NCBI RefSeq assembly: GCF_028765345.1
Contig: NZ_JARAJZ010000016.1
Coordinates: forward strand, 1 to 64,000
Length of the DNA stretch: 64,000 nt
Direction of reading: 5' to 3'
Source of the DNA: Sporolactobacillus sp. CQH2019
GTDB lineage: Bacteria; Bacillota; Bacilli; Bacillales; Sporolactobacillaceae
In this document: in pieces, positions 51,921-61,033 of the stretch
Layout: each line of letters starts with the position of its first letter
Numbering within the stretch: position 1 is the first letter of the stretch
Notes under the pieces: model-generated
What the model was told of the DNA's origin: nothing
What the model saw: only the letters and a program-made list of their open reading frames with translations
Database searches by the model: none
Position numbers and translations under genes: made by a program

Positions 51921-52731
51921 AATTCTGAAAAATATTTATACTTTTTCTTATCCATATTTAGATAAAGATAAAAAATTAACTATACCTGATTTGAAAAAGG
52001 GATTTGAAAATTTTCTTTCTGAAGCAAACCAAGTCACATCAACTTCGACAGACTTGGAACTTCTCACTTCAGGAAAGAGGTGGGAACAATTAGTCCATAA
52101 ATTTAAACTTGATCAATGCGGGCAACCAAAGGCTCAAAAAATGGATTTATTTTGTCTGAAAGTAAACTCAGCATTAAACTATTTAAAAAATAACGATCCC
52201 GAATACTATGAAATATTTAGTGTTGTGGTAAAAACTATTTTTATTACTGATTCAGTTTCAATTCCAGGATCATCGTCTAGTCCCAATACCCTTGGTGCTA
52301 TTTGGATACAGCCAAATAATAATTGGACAACGCTTGATATTATTGAATCTTTAGTTCATGAGTTTACGCACAATGTTCTATACTTAGATGAAAATAGGTT
52401 TGGACATTATGTTCAACCAGAAAAATTAAATCAAAAGCAATACTGGTTACCTTCTGCGATAAGAAATACAAAAAGGCCATTAGATGGAGTGGCACATAGT
52501 ATCTTGGTTGCCACTGAAATTCTTAATTTACGCAAAAAATGGAACTATTCTTTGGATAATAATTCTGTCCATGGAGAAAATAGCTTTTTATTACGCAAGG
52601 GGTTATACTCCCTAACTATGATTAACAGCCAAGGGGCAATCCAGGATATTCTTGGAGATCGTATGAAATATCTTTTAAAAAGAGCCCATGACTGGCTAAA
52701 TAAACACAGTAAGAAGAAGGTGAATTTATGA
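51898..52731 (+). CDS. HExxH-type protein, putative aKG-dependent peptide hydroxylase B
   Basis: 277 residues, paralogous to the preceding protein. The matching blocks are GAIWIQPNNNW, SLVHEFTHNVLYLDENRFG (HEFTH near 160) and NTKRPLDGVAHSILVATEILNLRKKW near 196-220. Same order of motifs, moderate divergence elsewhere, so the two arose by duplication and may act on different residues or as a heterodimer. GGAGGGTGAG precedes the ATG. Overlaps on both sides (23 bp and 4 bp) show one operon. Confidence 0.75.
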   Translation: MYILTKSEILKNIYTFSYPYLDKDKKLTIPDLKKGFENFLSEANQVTSTSTDLELLTSGKRWEQLVHKFKLDQCGQPKAQKMDLFCLKVNSALNYLKNNDPEYYEIFSVVVKTIFITDSVSIPGSSSSPNTLGAIWIQPNNNWTTLDIIESLVHEFTHNVLYLDENRFGHYVQPEKLNQKQYWLPSAIRNTKRPLDGVAHSILVATEILNLRKKWNYSLDNNSVHGENSFLLRKGLYSLTMINSQGAIQDILGDRMKYLLKRAHDWLNKHSKKKVNL

Positions 52732-53555
52732 TAGCGCATCCGTATAATATGAATTCAATAAATACCTTACCCGTTGTGAATATTTTAGGCACAGGTGTAA
52801 GGGGAGCGAAACAACTCACCTTAGAGGTAATAGATGTGATTCGTAAATCATCCAAAGTTTTATTTTTTCCTTTTGAAAAAATAAACAAAAATTGGCTGGA
52901 AAATTTTTTGAATGTCATTGATCCTGAAAATCTAGGTGATCTCTACAAAGAGGGAGCGCGAGATCAGGAAAACTATAGACGAATAACAGAAAGAATATTA
53001 GAGAAGGCACAGAATTTTGGAGATGTAGCTGTTTTGGTACCAGGTCATCCACAAGTTGGGGTAAGTTGGATTAAAACTTTACAGAAACTAGAGGATAAGG
53101 GAGATATACATTTAAATAAGTTCGATGGTATATCGAGTTTCGATACTATGATTAATGACTTATCAAGAGATCCACTTGACTATGGTGCTGTAATACTGGA
53201 TGCAAATAGGGCTTTACTTTATCAACTGCAGCTGGATCCTAGAATGGATTATTATGTATACCATATATGCTCGGTTGGCAATAAGCGAACAGAATATTCA
53301 AATCTCTCGCTGCATAATCGTTTAGATCTATTCAAAAATTTTCTACTTAAAACATTTCCACCAGATCATGAAGTGAAACTAATTAGGTCAATCAATAGAA
53401 ATGGAAAACAGGCTATAGTAACAAATTGTCCAGTATCAGATCTGGAGAAGCTTAGAGACTTTATAACAGTTGATTCAAGTTTATTTATACCAGGAACACC
53501 TGTTGAAGCAATCAACAATAAATTTTTAAATGTATTAGAAAAAAGCGAGGGATGA
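52728..53555 (+). CDS. Tetrapyrrole-methylase-fold SAM methyltransferase, borosin-like
   Basis: 275 residues. The opening VVNILGTGVRGAKQLTLEVIDVIRKSSKVLFF is the first SAM/structural motif of the TP-methylase (SUMT) fold; AVLVPGHPQVGV near 105 and FDGISSFDTMINDLSRDPLDYG near 138 follow, then YHICSVGNKRTEYSNLSL and the end SSLFIPG. From memory these resemble the borosin alpha-N-methyltransferases (OphMA type), which lie in this fold, more than cobalamin enzymes. It would methylate backbone nitrogens of a peptide. It overlaps the hydroxylase by 4 bp. No precursor tail is fused, so it would be a split borosin-like enzyme. Confidence 0.72.
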   Translation: MIAHPYNMNSINTLPVVNILGTGVRGAKQLTLEVIDVIRKSSKVLFFPFEKINKNWLENFLNVIDPENLGDLYKEGARDQENYRRITERILEKAQNFGDVAVLVPGHPQVGVSWIKTLQKLEDKGDIHLNKFDGISSFDTMINDLSRDPLDYGAVILDANRALLYQLQLDPRMDYYVYHICSVGNKRTEYSNLSLHNRLDLFKNFLLKTFPPDHEVKLIRSINRNGKQAIVTNCPVSDLEKLRDFITVDSSLFIPGTPVEAINNKFLNVLEKSEG

Positions 53556-53575
53556 AATCATCCCTCGCTTTTTTC
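53538..53575. terminator. Bidirectional terminator between RiPP operon and MFS gene
   Basis: AAAAAAGCGAGGGATGA pairs with TCATCCCTCGCTTTTTT around an AA loop, with A and T tracts on either side. It serves the methyltransferase on the plus strand and the MFS gene on the minus strand. Confidence 0.92.
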
Positions 53576-53588
53576 TTTCCGTGCTGAA

Positions 53589-54824
53589 TTACTCATCCAC
53601 TCTGACATTTTCGGGTTTAACAAGATAATTTTTGGAACCTATAACATATATAAACGAAGTAAACAAAAGCGCACTAGATAAAGTGAAAACAAATTGAACT
53701 CCGATTTTATCGGTGAGATATCCAAAAAACAAAGTTGCTATGCCATAAGACAATGAATACATCGCATCTTGAGCAGAATAAACCTTTGCCAATAAATCTG
53801 ATTTCGTATTTGTTTGGATGAGCGTTTCAAAGGTCACATTTTTTAGCTGGTCGAAAATCCCAACTACGGCCGAAAAAATCAATGCAAGTAAAGGGAACGT
53901 ATTCCATCCAAAGAGCATTGTAGCAATCCCAGTCATGAACAAGCCCACTAACGAGACAATTTTTAAATGTTTATTTATATGATTAGAAAGTCTAACACTG
54001 ATTAGGCCACCAATAATAAGCCCAGCAAAAAAGCTGAAATTTATAAACCCCCACCACGATTCATTGACATGTAATGCTTGGTGAACAAACACTAATACAA
54101 TGGCTGCCATCCAAACCACCGAGGCAAGGGTCCCGATCATATCAGTAATACTGATGATACGTAAAACAGGCTTATGCCAAATGGCATGCCATCCTTCTCT
54201 CATTACTTCAAATTTCCTAGCTGATGAATTATTGTTTTTGGAAGCATTAATCGAAGTATCGATCTTAATCATGAACATAAAGATGGTTGAAATAACGAAC
54301 AGGAAAAAAGTAGTCCAAACTATATTTGACCCACCTATAAGTGCTGCCAACATGCCTCCCAGCGCCCATCCACTTAAATTAATGGATTGATCTAATATTG
54401 ACAAAAAGCCATTAGCCTTTACCAACCTATCCTGATCTATAAGCATTGGAACCATTGCATTTCTGGCAGGTGATGCCCAACCATCAAGAAAGCTAATACA
54501 AGCTACGAAAAAAAACATGATAAGAAAATTCGGTCCAAATATATGGAACGTTAAAGTAAGTGCCATAAACAGTAAAAAGAAGGACTTACCAATTTGAGAG
54601 CTAACCAAAGAACCTTTTAAACCCAACTTATTCAGAATTAGGGGAGCAAAAATACCGCTGATAAATCTTATGAATGTAGTTAAAAAAGGAATGACGGTCA
54701 TAAAAATTGCTGATTTGGTAACAGCATATACGACTGTCATTAATCCGACAATATAAAATACATCTCCACAATTGGCCAAAGATTGCCCAATCCAAAGACA
54801 TTTAAACGAATATTTTTTTGTCAT
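53589..54824 (-). CDS. MFS transporter, possible RiPP exporter/immunity
   Basis: About 411 residues, 12 predicted membrane helices (for example DVFYIVGLMTVVYAVTKSAIF; GGLISVRLSNHINKHLKIVSLV loop). The motif RLSNHINKH and the overall pattern resemble MefA-type drug-efflux MFS proteins. AAAGGA precedes ATG 54824. It faces the RiPP operon across a shared terminator, so it is a candidate exporter or immunity factor, but a link is not proven. AT-rich like its neighbours. Confidence 0.75.
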   Translation of the reverse strand: MTKKYSFKCLWIGQSLANCGDVFYIVGLMTVVYAVTKSAIFMTVIPFLTTFIRFISGIFAPLILNKLGLKGSLVSSQIGKSFFLLFMALTLTFHIFGPNFLIMFFFVACISFLDGWASPARNAMVPMLIDQDRLVKANGFLSILDQSINLSGWALGGMLAALIGGSNIVWTTFFLFVISTIFMFMIKIDTSINASKNNNSSARKFEVMREGWHAIWHKPVLRIISITDMIGTLASVVWMAAIVLVFVHQALHVNESWWGFINFSFFAGLIIGGLISVRLSNHINKHLKIVSLVGLFMTGIATMLFGWNTFPLLALIFSAVVGIFDQLKNVTFETLIQTNTKSDLLAKVYSAQDAMYSLSYGIATLFFGYLTDKIGVQFVFTLSSALLFTSFIYVIGSKNYLVKPENVRVDE

Positions 54825-55512
54825 TATCAAATTCCTTTCTGTTCTAGATGCAGCTCAAAAGAATGAGTGAATTAGCATATATACTCACCACTGTAGCTAT
54901 TTAACAGATTGTTATTATAACAATGACAATTCACATATTTTAATCACTCCACAATAAATATACGACAATACAAGCACTATAATTAACGTGATTAAAAAAA
55001 TCCATTTTTATACTCCAATATATCGAGTACAATCGAATCGGTGTTCATCTCATAATCGATTGTTTTTGAGACGATTTTCATTTTGTCATAAGGTGCACGT
55101 ATTTCATCGAACTTCATGTATTAAAACATTGCTTATAAACTATATCTCTATAACCCCCCCCTTATGCTATCATTATAGCTAGAAGGTGTTTTTTTTATTA
55201 TGGGATCTTATATCAAAGAAATTTGGCATTAAACAGTCGGATGATCAGAGGTAATATATGGTTTAATGAATCGAAGCATAACGGCATTTATACGTAAATT
55301 TTAAGCAAAGTATAAAAGTAATGAGTGTTGTCTAGAATGTTTCTGTATTCCTCTGTTCCGAACTCTCTATCCTGGGAGTTTTTTTCTTATTGATCGGAAA
55401 TGAGCAAATTCTTCTCCTCAAGTTGCGTTTCTAAAACTGCTGTTACAGGATTATTAGTTAGATAAAATATTAGTTTGCATGATTTGTTAAAGACGCCTTA
55501 ATTTTAATCACT
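54825..55512. other. AT-rich non-coding stretch
   Basis: No convincing gene. On the minus strand 54992-55117 an open frame of 41 codons (MKFDEIRAPYDKMKIVSKTI and more) reads plausibly but has no clear ribosome site. A run of eight or nine G/C bases occurs near 55155 (CCCCCCCC). Nothing else is recognised; probably a decayed insertion zone. Confidence 0.35.
54992..55117 (-). CDS. Possible small protein or gene remnant
   Basis: 41 codons, opening MKFDEIRAPYDKMKIVSKTI and ending in LEYKNGFF. The sequence composition looks coding, but no ribosome site is evident and the length is short. It may be the end of a broken gene. Confidence 0.25.
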   Translation of the reverse strand: MKFDEIRAPYDKMKIVSKTIDYEMNTDSIVLDILEYKNGFF

Positions 55513-56001
55513 TCAGTCCACCTTTATCTTTTCGAATTTATCGTTTATTTCTTTTTCTTTCTCCTTAGCGATTGTTATAATTTCTTCGTCGCTGAGACCA
55601 GATATCGATGTTATCCATATCCATGCATGGAACTTATGCAATGAATTATTAATATTAGATATTCGTTTCAATAGCCAATAATCCTGCACAATTTCAGTTC
55701 TTGATGTCATCTTTTTCCATTCATGACTAATTAAATACTGTTTTACATTGGCCATATTGTTACCTCGATCTGTATTATTATCAAACCAGACGTTCCGGTC
55801 TCCATTGTGTAAAATCCAACAATTTTGTAGATTAAATTGGCAGGCAATATAAGCAGCAGATGCGGATTTCTTATTTGAGATGTTACCAAAACTGATTGAG
55901 AAAATAATAGAGAAAAGCATTTCTTCATTCATTGTTTGAAGGAATGCTTTTAAACTCATAAATGAAATTACATGAGAAGATGTGGTCACAAAAATGGTCA
56001 C
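55513..56001 (-). CDS. Hypothetical protein
   Basis: 162 residues in an AT-rich region. An Ile/Asn/Ser-rich N-terminal half, WILHNGDRNVWFDNNTDRGNNMANVKQYL, and a C-terminal helical tail (SDEEIITIAKEKEKEINDKFEKI). An internal Met (MSLKAFLQTMNEE) is an alternative start. No family recognised. Adjacent to a partial copy of the 63.2 kb segment. Confidence 0.5.
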   Translation of the reverse strand: MTIFVTTSSHVISFMSLKAFLQTMNEEMLFSIIFSISFGNISNKKSASAAYIACQFNLQNCWILHNGDRNVWFDNNTDRGNNMANVKQYLISHEWKKMTSRTEIVQDYWLLKRISNINNSLHKFHAWIWITSISGLSDEEIITIAKEKEKEINDKFEKIKVD

Positions 56002-56120
56002 TAACTTATCCAGACATAAAATACAAAATCAAAAGTAAACGTCTTATTTGCCTGTTTTAATAGGCCTAAAAAAACAATGTGATACGTAAAATACGGATTG
56101 AAATAAGCTATGTGGGTTTC

Positions 56121-56283
56121 CTAAACCGTGCGTCTATTTGCACCAGTGGTGATTCTTATTTGAGAAGATATCAAAAATAGATGGAAAACATGAGATAAAA
56201 GATATAAATTTAAAGTATTTCATTGAAAAAATGCTTTTAATTTTTCCTGAAATACAAACGTTATGAATCATTTTTCCTATCAT
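56121..56283. repeat. Partial copy A of the 63.2 kb segment
   Basis: CTAAACCGTGCGTC (56121-56134) recurs at 62895. From 56151 (GATTCTTATT) to about 56283 the sequence parallels 63201-63343, with shared stretches such as GAGATAAAAGATATAAATT and GAAAAAATGCTTTTAATTTT. Between the two shared parts copy A lacks about 290 bp present in copy B, including most of the small helix-turn-helix gene. It looks like a deletion-bearing relic. Confidence 0.65.
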
Positions 56284-56481
56284 ACATAAACATTCTACGG
56301 CAATCAGTATCAATGAAGAAGGAAATCAATTATGTGAACAAAAAACACATTTCTAATTGTCAGAATTACAGCCCAAAAGATTCGGAGCCGTTTTCCGACT
56401 TTGTGCGGACGCTTTTGTTAATGTGTTCGATCCGGCTGAGAAAAAGGATGTCTAGAAAAAGAATAAACAGAGACTGCCAAT

Positions 56482-56538
56482 AAAAAAAATCAGGGAGCAA
56501 AGATGGCATTTTGATCTTCTTTCCCTGATTGTTTTTAT
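56482..56538 (-). terminator. Terminator of leftward carrier operon
   Basis: AATCAGGGA (56489-56497) pairs with TCCCTGATT (56522-56530) with inner pairing AAAGAT/ATCTT; an A8 run upstream on the plus strand gives a U-tract on the minus transcript. Confidence 0.72.
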
Positions 56539-56572
56539 TTTCTTCTCAATGAAGTCATTCTTTGGGACTCTG

Positions 56573-57796
56573 TCAGTTTTCGCTGGCTACTTTTGACGTC
56601 AATTCTTCCGGCGTTTTCAAAAATGGCGTTAAGATGGCGCTCAAAATATAAAATCCTGCATAAATGAACAGGACGCCCCCCGCACCTAAGGATTTAAAGA
56701 AAAGATAAACAATCGCCGGCGCTAAAAAGGTACTGAGGCCGGCACCAAGATTCAGGATGGACATGGCTGCGCCCTTATTATCCGGTGCCAGAAGCGGAAA
56801 AAGAGCGGATAAGGGAACGTAACCTGCCATGGTCACACCACATAGGCAGAGAATGATCATCATGACCCAAAAGTTATGTCCCACAATTTGAGGAGTATAA
56901 AAAACCATGACGAGCACAGCGGCATAGGCAACACCGCCGACCCATTGAATTGTGTTGCGCCAACCGATTTTATCGCCGGCCCAGCCAAAGAAAAGATTAG
57001 CGAAAATAGCTACAGTAAAGATTGCCGACCACATCTGGAGCCATTCAGTTGTTGAGTATCCAAAACTGGCAAGATAAATAGGCATGAAGGCAGCTAGACC
57101 GTATTGGGCGAGTCCATTAATTGTCTTCACGACTAAGCCGATGGAAATTCGGCCTCGTCTTAAAATTGTAATCCCTTTCATTAATTCGCGTAAATTAAAA
57201 GTCGTAATTTCTGATTCGGGGACCTTGTCTTTATTAACAACAATGGCGAGCAGAGAACCAATGATGACAAACAATAGCCCCGTCCATAAAATGTTAATAT
57301 GACCAAGTATGGGAATAGCAATTGATGAGTAAAAAGGGCCAATAACACTTAAGCCGACAGAAAACATAAACCAGAACCATCCGACCGCGCTTCCCCGCCG
57401 TTCAAGAGGAGAAGTATAATTGATCCACACTAAAAATGAATAGGCAAACAAGGGATACCCAAAGCCTCTGATGGCGTAAAAAGGCAGCATCACCGGCATG
57501 TTCAGGGAGTAAATTCCTCCGATAAATCCAAAACTTCCGATCATAAAAGCAATGAGTCCTGACACCATGATCTTGCGGGGCCCGAGCGTCTGAACCAGCA
57601 CGCCTGAGAGCCAGGCGGCGACGGCCACCGTAATCCCATAGACAGTGAGCAAGAGAGAGGCCCCTTCGATACTCACTCCCCGGGAAACGAGGTAGGGGGA
57701 AATCCACCCCTGTTCTACTCCGTCTCCGATCATAAAAATGGCCAATCCAATATATCCCCAAAGTAAATTTTTAGGCAATCCTATTTTTTCAAGCAT
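56573..57796 (-). CDS. MFS polyol/sugar transporter, CsbX/RbtT/DalT type
   Basis: 407 residues with about 12 membrane helices. The opening GLPKNLLWGYIGLAIFMIGDGVEQGWISPYL and the following MFS motif region (GPRKIMVSG) are characteristic of the RbtT/DalT/CsbX subgroup of MFS carriers for pentitols and related compounds. It is co-directional with the epimerase gene 41 bp upstream. Substrate not determined. Confidence 0.82.
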   Translation of the reverse strand: MLEKIGLPKNLLWGYIGLAIFMIGDGVEQGWISPYLVSRGVSIEGASLLLTVYGITVAVAAWLSGVLVQTLGPRKIMVSGLIAFMIGSFGFIGGIYSLNMPVMLPFYAIRGFGYPLFAYSFLVWINYTSPLERRGSAVGWFWFMFSVGLSVIGPFYSSIAIPILGHINILWTGLLFVIIGSLLAIVVNKDKVPESEITTFNLRELMKGITILRRGRISIGLVVKTINGLAQYGLAAFMPIYLASFGYSTTEWLQMWSAIFTVAIFANLFFGWAGDKIGWRNTIQWVGGVAYAAVLVMVFYTPQIVGHNFWVMMIILCLCGVTMAGYVPLSALFPLLAPDNKGAAMSILNLGAGLSTFLAPAIVYLFFKSLGAGGVLFIYAGFYILSAILTPFLKTPEELTSKVASEN

Positions 57797-57837
57797 TTGA
57801 CTCTCTCCCTTTGAAGAAATAGTTTTTTTATCTTTAA

Positions 57838-58794
57838 TTAATTAGGTTGAATTAATTGAAGGAAAAGTTTTTGGACCTTGAGGGCATCTCCCTCCTGAAT
57901 GAGTTGTTTCACGGTCTCGAGGCCCACTGTGTCAATAAACTGCTCCAGGGTTTTGTACATTTTAATGTTCTGTTCACATTCCTGCACAGGATTTTCTCGG
58001 ACAGGAAAGGTATCGAAATAATTAACGCCGGTATAGTTGTACAATTTGGCATAGTAAATGAATTCAAGCGTCTGCAAAAGATGAACGGTTCCCAACATCA
58101 GTCCATCGTCATTATCGTTATAGCCATCGTTTAAATGAAAACCCATCAGGCGTTTTTTACGGGCCGCCCAAGCCAAAGAATAGGCCGGATTTTCTTTTTT
58201 CATTAACATGTGGCAGAAATCCAATGTCACTCCTAGGTTTGGAGAACCGACCTCATCCAGCACGAGTAACGTGGTACCAATATCTCCAATTAAGGAAAAG
58301 GTTCTCGGTTGATAGGGCTTATATTCAAGGCTGATCTTTCTGTCGGGAAATTGGCTCGTAATTCTTTTTAAGACGTCGACTTCTTGAGCTAAAGCTTGAT
58401 TGTAATCGAGTTGAAAAGGATAGTCAAAACCGTCGTTGGCAAGCCAGATCGTGGTGATTTCTCCGCCGAGGGCCTGACATTTTTCAATCGCCTGAATCGT
58501 TTCCTGAATCGCTTGCTCGCGGATGCCCGCATCCGGGTTGGTAAACTCTCCATAGGCGTAATTTTTTTTAAATCTTAAAGCGACTCCACTTAATTTTAGA
58601 TGGTTTTTTTTTAAAGACTGCTTGATTTCCTCGGCAGAGACACCCTGAAAGTGTTCTGGATAATTGAGTTCGATGTGCGTCAAGCCCTTCACAGCTGACA
58701 TTCTTTTAATATAATCCAGCGTCGAAAGGGGATGTTCATTGGAATTAAAAAATAAATGAGTTTTAAATGAATTGAGCCTAACTGCAAATTTCAT
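57838..58794 (-). CDS. Xylose-isomerase-like TIM-barrel sugar epimerase/isomerase
   Basis: 318 residues. Regions GLTHIELNYPEHFQG, KISLEYKPYQP, GVTLDFCHMLMK and MGFHLNDGYNDNDDGLMLGTVH carry the pattern of metal-binding acidic and His residues of AP-endonuclease-2/xylose-isomerase-like barrels (Glu, Asp, His, Glu set). These convert keto- and aldo-sugars or phosphates. Start ATG at 58794. It shares an operon with the CsbX-like carrier. Substrate unknown. Confidence 0.82.
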   Translation of the reverse strand: MKFAVRLNSFKTHLFFNSNEHPLSTLDYIKRMSAVKGLTHIELNYPEHFQGVSAEEIKQSLKKNHLKLSGVALRFKKNYAYGEFTNPDAGIREQAIQETIQAIEKCQALGGEITTIWLANDGFDYPFQLDYNQALAQEVDVLKRITSQFPDRKISLEYKPYQPRTFSLIGDIGTTLLVLDEVGSPNLGVTLDFCHMLMKKENPAYSLAWAARKKRLMGFHLNDGYNDNDDGLMLGTVHLLQTLEFIYYAKLYNYTGVNYFDTFPVRENPVQECEQNIKMYKTLEQFIDTVGLETVKQLIQEGDALKVQKLFLQLIQPN

Positions 58795-58931
58795 ACGTTC
58801 ACGCTTCTTTCGGAATTTCGTTTATCGGGAAGGATAACTTCACATTGATTATATTGATATTTTATTTCTAAGTAAATGAAAATGAAAAATTAAACTTATA
58901 ATATTGATATATATCGTTAAGATGTCATTAT

Positions 58932-58995
58932 ATTTTACTTTTTGTAAAATGAAAATAAATTTATGGTGGAAAATTTTCGTGAGGGATGCTATACT
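58932..58995 (+). promoter_or_regulatory. RpiR promoter/operator region
   Basis: ATTTTAC-TTTTT-GTAAAAT (58932-58950) is a perfect 7 bp inverted repeat suitable as an operator for the RpiR regulator. Beyond it lie TGGAAA (58967-58972), 17 bp and TATACT (58990-58995). Transcription from here starts near 59002, which supports ATG 59026 as the start of the regulator. Confidence 0.55.
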
Positions 58996-59025
58996 CTAGT
59001 CAGTTTAAAGGGAAGGATTACTGTT

Positions 59026-59925
59026 ATGCAAAAGGATAATCAAAGGACTCCATTAAACGGGAAAGAAATTATTTTATATGCTAGGAGCATTGCTCCGTCT
59101 TTGGGTAAAAAAGAAAAATTAATCGTAAGTTTCATCAGTAATAAATATCAGGAATTATCTCAAATGACGATTGGTCGTCTGGCTCAGTATCTTAATGTCA
59201 GTGAAGCGAGCATCACGAAGGTCAGCAAGAAACTGAAATGTGAGGGTTTCTACGAACTAAGGCATAAGATTGTCGATTATCTAAGCCATGACGAAACCTC
59301 GATGATCGATGAGGAACAGGATGACTTTCTTCCTGGAGATGATGAACAGACGATTCTGGAAAAAGTGTTTATTCATTCGATCACGGCTTTACAGGATACG
59401 CTCTCTCTGATTGATCGTCAGGAATTGAGCAAGGCTGCAAGAGCTCTTAAACAGGCGACAGAAAAGAAAATTGTTCTTGTCGGCAGCGGCGGATCTGGGA
59501 TATTATGTGAAGATTTTCAACACAAGTTGCTTAAGATAGGGATTATAGCGACGATGCATCGCGATGCCAATATGCAACTCATGTCGGCTTCCCTTGTCAA
59601 GAGGGGCGACGTGGTTCTAGGCATTTCTCATTCTGGCACGACAAAAGATGTCCTTGAGGTTCTAAGACTCGCCAGGGAGAAAGGAGCCACGACCATTTGT
59701 ATTACCAATCACGCGCTCAGCCCAATCACGGAGATTGCAGAGATTAAGTTATATTCTTCTGCCCGGAATTCACCGCTGACCGGAGAAAATGCCGCCGCAC
59801 GGATCGTTCAGTTAAATATTTTGGATGTCCTTTTTTCAATCCTGGCTTTGTATCAAAGTCGTTTAGCCTATGATAATTTGCTGAAAACAAGAAGCTCGGT
59901 GGAATCCAAGCGGACAAAAAGTTGA
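59026..59925 (+). CDS. RpiR-family regulator (HTH plus SIS domain)
   Basis: 299 residues from ATG 59026 (AAGGGAAGGA upstream; an earlier frame start at 58963 lies before the promoter). N-terminal helix-turn-helix 6 (MTIGRLAQYLNVSEASITKVSKKLKCEGFYELRHKIV), then a SIS sugar-phosphate-binding domain (KKIVLVGSGGSGILCEDFQHKLL; VLGISHSGTTKDVLEVLRLARE). RpiR proteins sense phosphosugars and control catabolic genes. It is divergent from the carrier/epimerase operon and followed by the kinase. Confidence 0.9.
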   Translation: MQKDNQRTPLNGKEIILYARSIAPSLGKKEKLIVSFISNKYQELSQMTIGRLAQYLNVSEASITKVSKKLKCEGFYELRHKIVDYLSHDETSMIDEEQDDFLPGDDEQTILEKVFIHSITALQDTLSLIDRQELSKAARALKQATEKKIVLVGSGGSGILCEDFQHKLLKIGIIATMHRDANMQLMSASLVKRGDVVLGISHSGTTKDVLEVLRLAREKGATTICITNHALSPITEIAEIKLYSSARNSPLTGENAAARIVQLNILDVLFSILALYQSRLAYDNLLKTRSSVESKRTKS

Positions 59926-59941
59926 CGGAGGCTGTATAAAA

Positions 59942-60877
59942 ATGAGTTCAAAAAATATAGTGGTGATCGGCAGTTTAAATTATGACATTATTCTTAAACA
60001 GCAACGGATGCCTCACAAAGGCGAGACTTACGTTGGCGATGAAATGGTTCAAGGGCCCGGCGGGAAGGGCTCAAATCAGGCAGCCCAGTGTGCCAAGCTC
60101 GGATTACCGACAACTATGGTGGGCAAGGTAGGAGACGATCGGTTTGGTGAGGCTTTAGTCGGCGCTTTGAAAGCCGTAGGGGTTAACGTCTCGATGATCA
60201 GGAAACAGGGTTCGACAGGTATGGGATTGGTGCATGTTATGCCAGACGGCGATTATTACAGCACCATAATAAAAGGGGCCAATACCTTAATCACGAAAAA
60301 CGATATTGACGAAATTAAAGATCTAATGGATCAAGCGGGTTTTATTATTTTACAGCAAGAAATTCCTCAGGAAATCATAGACTACATTATTACAACTTGT
60401 GAAAATTCTGCCTCGAAGATTGTCTTAAACAATGCACCAGCGAAAAAAATCAAGGCCGATGTGTTAAAGAAAGCGGATGTTTTAGTGGTGAATGAAACCG
60501 AAGCCGCATTCATGATCGGTCGGGAAATTCAAACGGTCGATGACGGGGCTGAGGCCGGAAAAGAAATTCTCCCTCTAACAGGAGGAATGGTAGTGGTTAC
60601 CTTAGGGTCTGCCGGTGCTATAGTTGTGACAGAGAAACAGGCCCTCTATCAGCCTGCTTATAAGGTTCGAGCGGTTGATACGACCGGGGCAGGAGATTCC
60701 TATATTGGGGCGTTTGTCTATGGTCTGGCGAATCAATTTTCCGTAAAGGAAAGTATGGCCTTTGCTTCGAAGGTCAGTGCGATTACCGTGACCAAAAATG
60801 GCGGGCAGGATTCTTTCCCAACGAAAAGGGAAGTAGAGGCTTTTTCTAATTTTACTTCGGGACAAGTAGCTAAATAA
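59942..60877 (+). CDS. PfkB-family carbohydrate kinase (ribokinase-like)
   Basis: 311 residues. The N-terminal GGKGSNQAAQCAKLGLPTTMVGKVGDDRFG and the C-terminal VDTTGAGDSYIGAFVYGLAN (catalytic Asp in GAGD) are the two PfkB signatures; NNAPAKK and LVVNETEAAFMIG lie between. It phosphorylates a pentose or related sugar, completing uptake (CsbX-like), isomerization, regulation and phosphorylation in this locus. AGGAGGCTG context gives the start. Confidence 0.92.
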   Translation: MSSKNIVVIGSLNYDIILKQQRMPHKGETYVGDEMVQGPGGKGSNQAAQCAKLGLPTTMVGKVGDDRFGEALVGALKAVGVNVSMIRKQGSTGMGLVHVMPDGDYYSTIIKGANTLITKNDIDEIKDLMDQAGFIILQQEIPQEIIDYIITTCENSASKIVLNNAPAKKIKADVLKKADVLVVNETEAAFMIGREIQTVDDGAEAGKEILPLTGGMVVVTLGSAGAIVVTEKQALYQPAYKVRAVDTTGAGDSYIGAFVYGLANQFSVKESMAFASKVSAITVTKNGGQDSFPTKREVEAFSNFTSGQVAK

Positions 60878-60916
60878 AATAGATGATCGTAGATCATTAT
60901 TATAGAGAAGTAAAAG

Positions 60917-60962
60917 ATCCGGTATCTTCGCCTTTTTTAAGTAGGGGTATCGGATTTTTATC
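60917..60962 (+). terminator. Possible terminator after the kinase gene
   Basis: ATCCG near 60917 pairs with CGGAT near 60950 with partial pairing between, followed by TTTTTATC. The stem is short, so confidence is limited. Confidence 0.4.
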
Positions 60963-61033
60963 TTTCGTGCAGCAAAGTCAAAAAAATCTAATATTAAATA
61001 TACAAAACGTCAAATAAAACAAGAATTTATTAT

